Source of the DNA: Deltaproteobacteria bacterium
GTDB lineage: Bacteria; Desulfobacterota; Binatia; Binatales; Binataceae
Direction: 5' to 3'
Length of the DNA: 52,410 nucleotides
Assembly (NCBI GenBank): GCA_021801125.1
Contig: JAJYYI010000020.1
Location: 1 to 52,410 of the forward strand
The notes under the pieces are model-generated. The model worked only from the letters and a program-made list of their open reading frames with translations, made no database searches and was not told the origin of the DNA. This document shows, in pieces, positions 51,853 through 52,410 of the stretch. The stretch's first letter is position 1, and each line of letters starts with the position of its first letter. A program made the translations under genes and the position numbers.

Positions 51853-52410
51853 TCCAAAATTATCTCGGCGGCTGGTTTCCAAAGCTCGGAACTTGGGCTA
51901 GCCGCGTAATTTACGTCGACACTCATGCCGGAAAAGGACGGTACGCCAGCGGAGCGACCGGTTCTCCGATCGTCGCGCTCGAAACGCTTCTGAAGCATCG
52001 ATACCGCGAGCAACTTCTGCGAAAATCGGAATTTGTTTTCTGGTTCATCGAGCGGGACGAGCAGAATCTCGCGTCACTTCGGAACCGAATTAGCGCGCTC
52101 GGACCTCTCCCTCAACGGATTACGGTTCATTCACGAGCAGCGAACAGCTTTAAGCTCCTGGAACAGGTGGTCGCGGAGCTTCGCAAGCAGGCTTCGAGAA
52201 TGGCTCCGGCGTTCATCTTCGTCGACCCGTACGGTTTCAAGATACCCGGTCGGCTGCTGCGCGACCTGATGAACGCCGGCAGGGTCGAACTGCTGCTTAC
52301 GTTCATGTGGCGATGGGTCGATATGGCTATTGCTCAAACGCGAAACAATTCACGCGCAACATCACAGCTCGCTGTAACCCTCGACGGACTATTTGACACT
52401 CCCGAGTGGC
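51762..52410 (+). CDS. tcmP: Three-Cys-motif partner protein TcmP (runs off the window)
   Basis: At least 216 residues, cut by the window end, overlapping the DUF5131 gene by 91 bases. DENPYYWEDYSPFQRAKHDLI, VIYVDTHAGKGRYASGATGSPIVAL, FIERDEQN and FIFVDPYGFK are typical of TcmP, a methyltransferase-like protein (Rossmann GxG, VDPYG) that partners the three-Cys-motif family, of which DUF5131 is the likely member here. Function unproven. Confidence 0.82.
   Translation, partial: MGGDVKAGYADENPYYWEDYSPFQRAKHDLIQNYLGGWFPKLGTWASRVIYVDTHAGKGRYASGATGSPIVALETLLKHRYREQLLRKSEFVFWFIERDEQNLASLRNRISALGPLPQRITVHSRAANSFKLLEQVVAELRKQASRMAPAFIFVDPYGFKIPGRLLRDLMNAGRVELLLTFMWRWVDMAIAQTRNNSRATSQLAVTLDGLFDTPEW

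Larger units (their letters stand above)
33938..52410 (+). mobile_element. tRNA-Phe-integrated mobile element with defence cargo (right end outside)
   Basis: The left boundary is the tRNA-Phe 3' fragment. Because the tRNA reads on the minus strand, the intact tRNA-Phe should sit at the right end, and no second copy is visible up to 52410, so the element probably continues past the window. Contents: excisionase-like HTH pseudogene, AT-rich region, replication operon with a giant fused replication protein, then toxin-antitoxin, type III RM, HEPN/MNT and DUF5131-TcmP genes. No integrase is visible; it is expected at the right end. Two adjacent insertions instead of one cannot be excluded, a break at 41447-41650 being the likeliest. 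Confidence 0.65.

Noticed and set aside
1-52410. CRISPR array
   Set aside because: No regularly spaced repeats of 25-40 bases and no cas-like gene were seen.

Overview
The window is about 60% GC, densely coded, and comes from a Gram-negative-type bacterium that I cannot place precisely. A lone rplS, a lexA, an HpnK-type hopanoid gene, a flavin monooxygenase/FMN reductase/class III CoA-transferase cluster and an ATP-dependent DNA ligase suggest an uncultured soil or aquatic lineage (perhaps Binatota-like; this is inference only, as no rRNA or complete tRNA is present).

Bases 1-33937 look like chromosome. They hold an SDR oxidoreductase; an NtrC-type two-component operon with sigma-54 promoter matches before it and before a neighbouring small secreted protein; an unrecognised 276-residue protein; a large hybrid histidine kinase; an oligopeptide ABC ATPase pair followed by a bactofilin; rplS and lexA; the flavin/CoA-transferase cluster; an M20 deacylase; a GH63-like glucosidase; an orphan DNA methyltransferase; a YchF-like GTPase; a metallo-beta-lactamase-fold protein without metal ligands; a FrnE-like DsbA; TusA; a D-Ala-D-Ala carboxypeptidase; a GT2-methyltransferase fusion; the DNA ligase; a cupin; and HpnK.

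At 33938-33979 the minus strand carries the 3' part of a tRNA-Phe gene, from the anticodon loop to CCA, with no 5' half. This is the usual scar of integration into a tRNA 3' end. The orientation places the element to the right, and no second copy is seen before the window ends, so at least 18.4 kb is probably inside a mobile element. Its left part has an excisionase-like HTH gene, an AT-rich intergenic region, and a coupled operon: RHH regulator, unknown protein, membrane protein, and a very large replication protein. That protein joins a TOPRIM/DUF3854-like domain, an SF3 (D5-like) helicase, a 3'-5' exonuclease and a family A DNA polymerase. The HTH gene and the start of the replication gene carry single-base frameshifts, while the cargo genes are intact.

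The right part (41658-52410) is a defence island: an RHH/PIN toxin-antitoxin pair, a 55-residue protein, a HEPN-like protein, a type III restriction-modification system (mod, res) with a MNT/HEPN pair and a GIY-YIG nuclease between its two subunits, and a DUF5131 (Gp37/Gp68)-TcmP pair running off the window. A 62-bp near-copy of the 3' end of mod lies beyond the MNT/HEPN pair, recording how that cassette arrived. The main candidate for novelty is this tRNA-Phe-borne element with a helicase-polymerase fusion and a nested type III/HEPN defence cargo.
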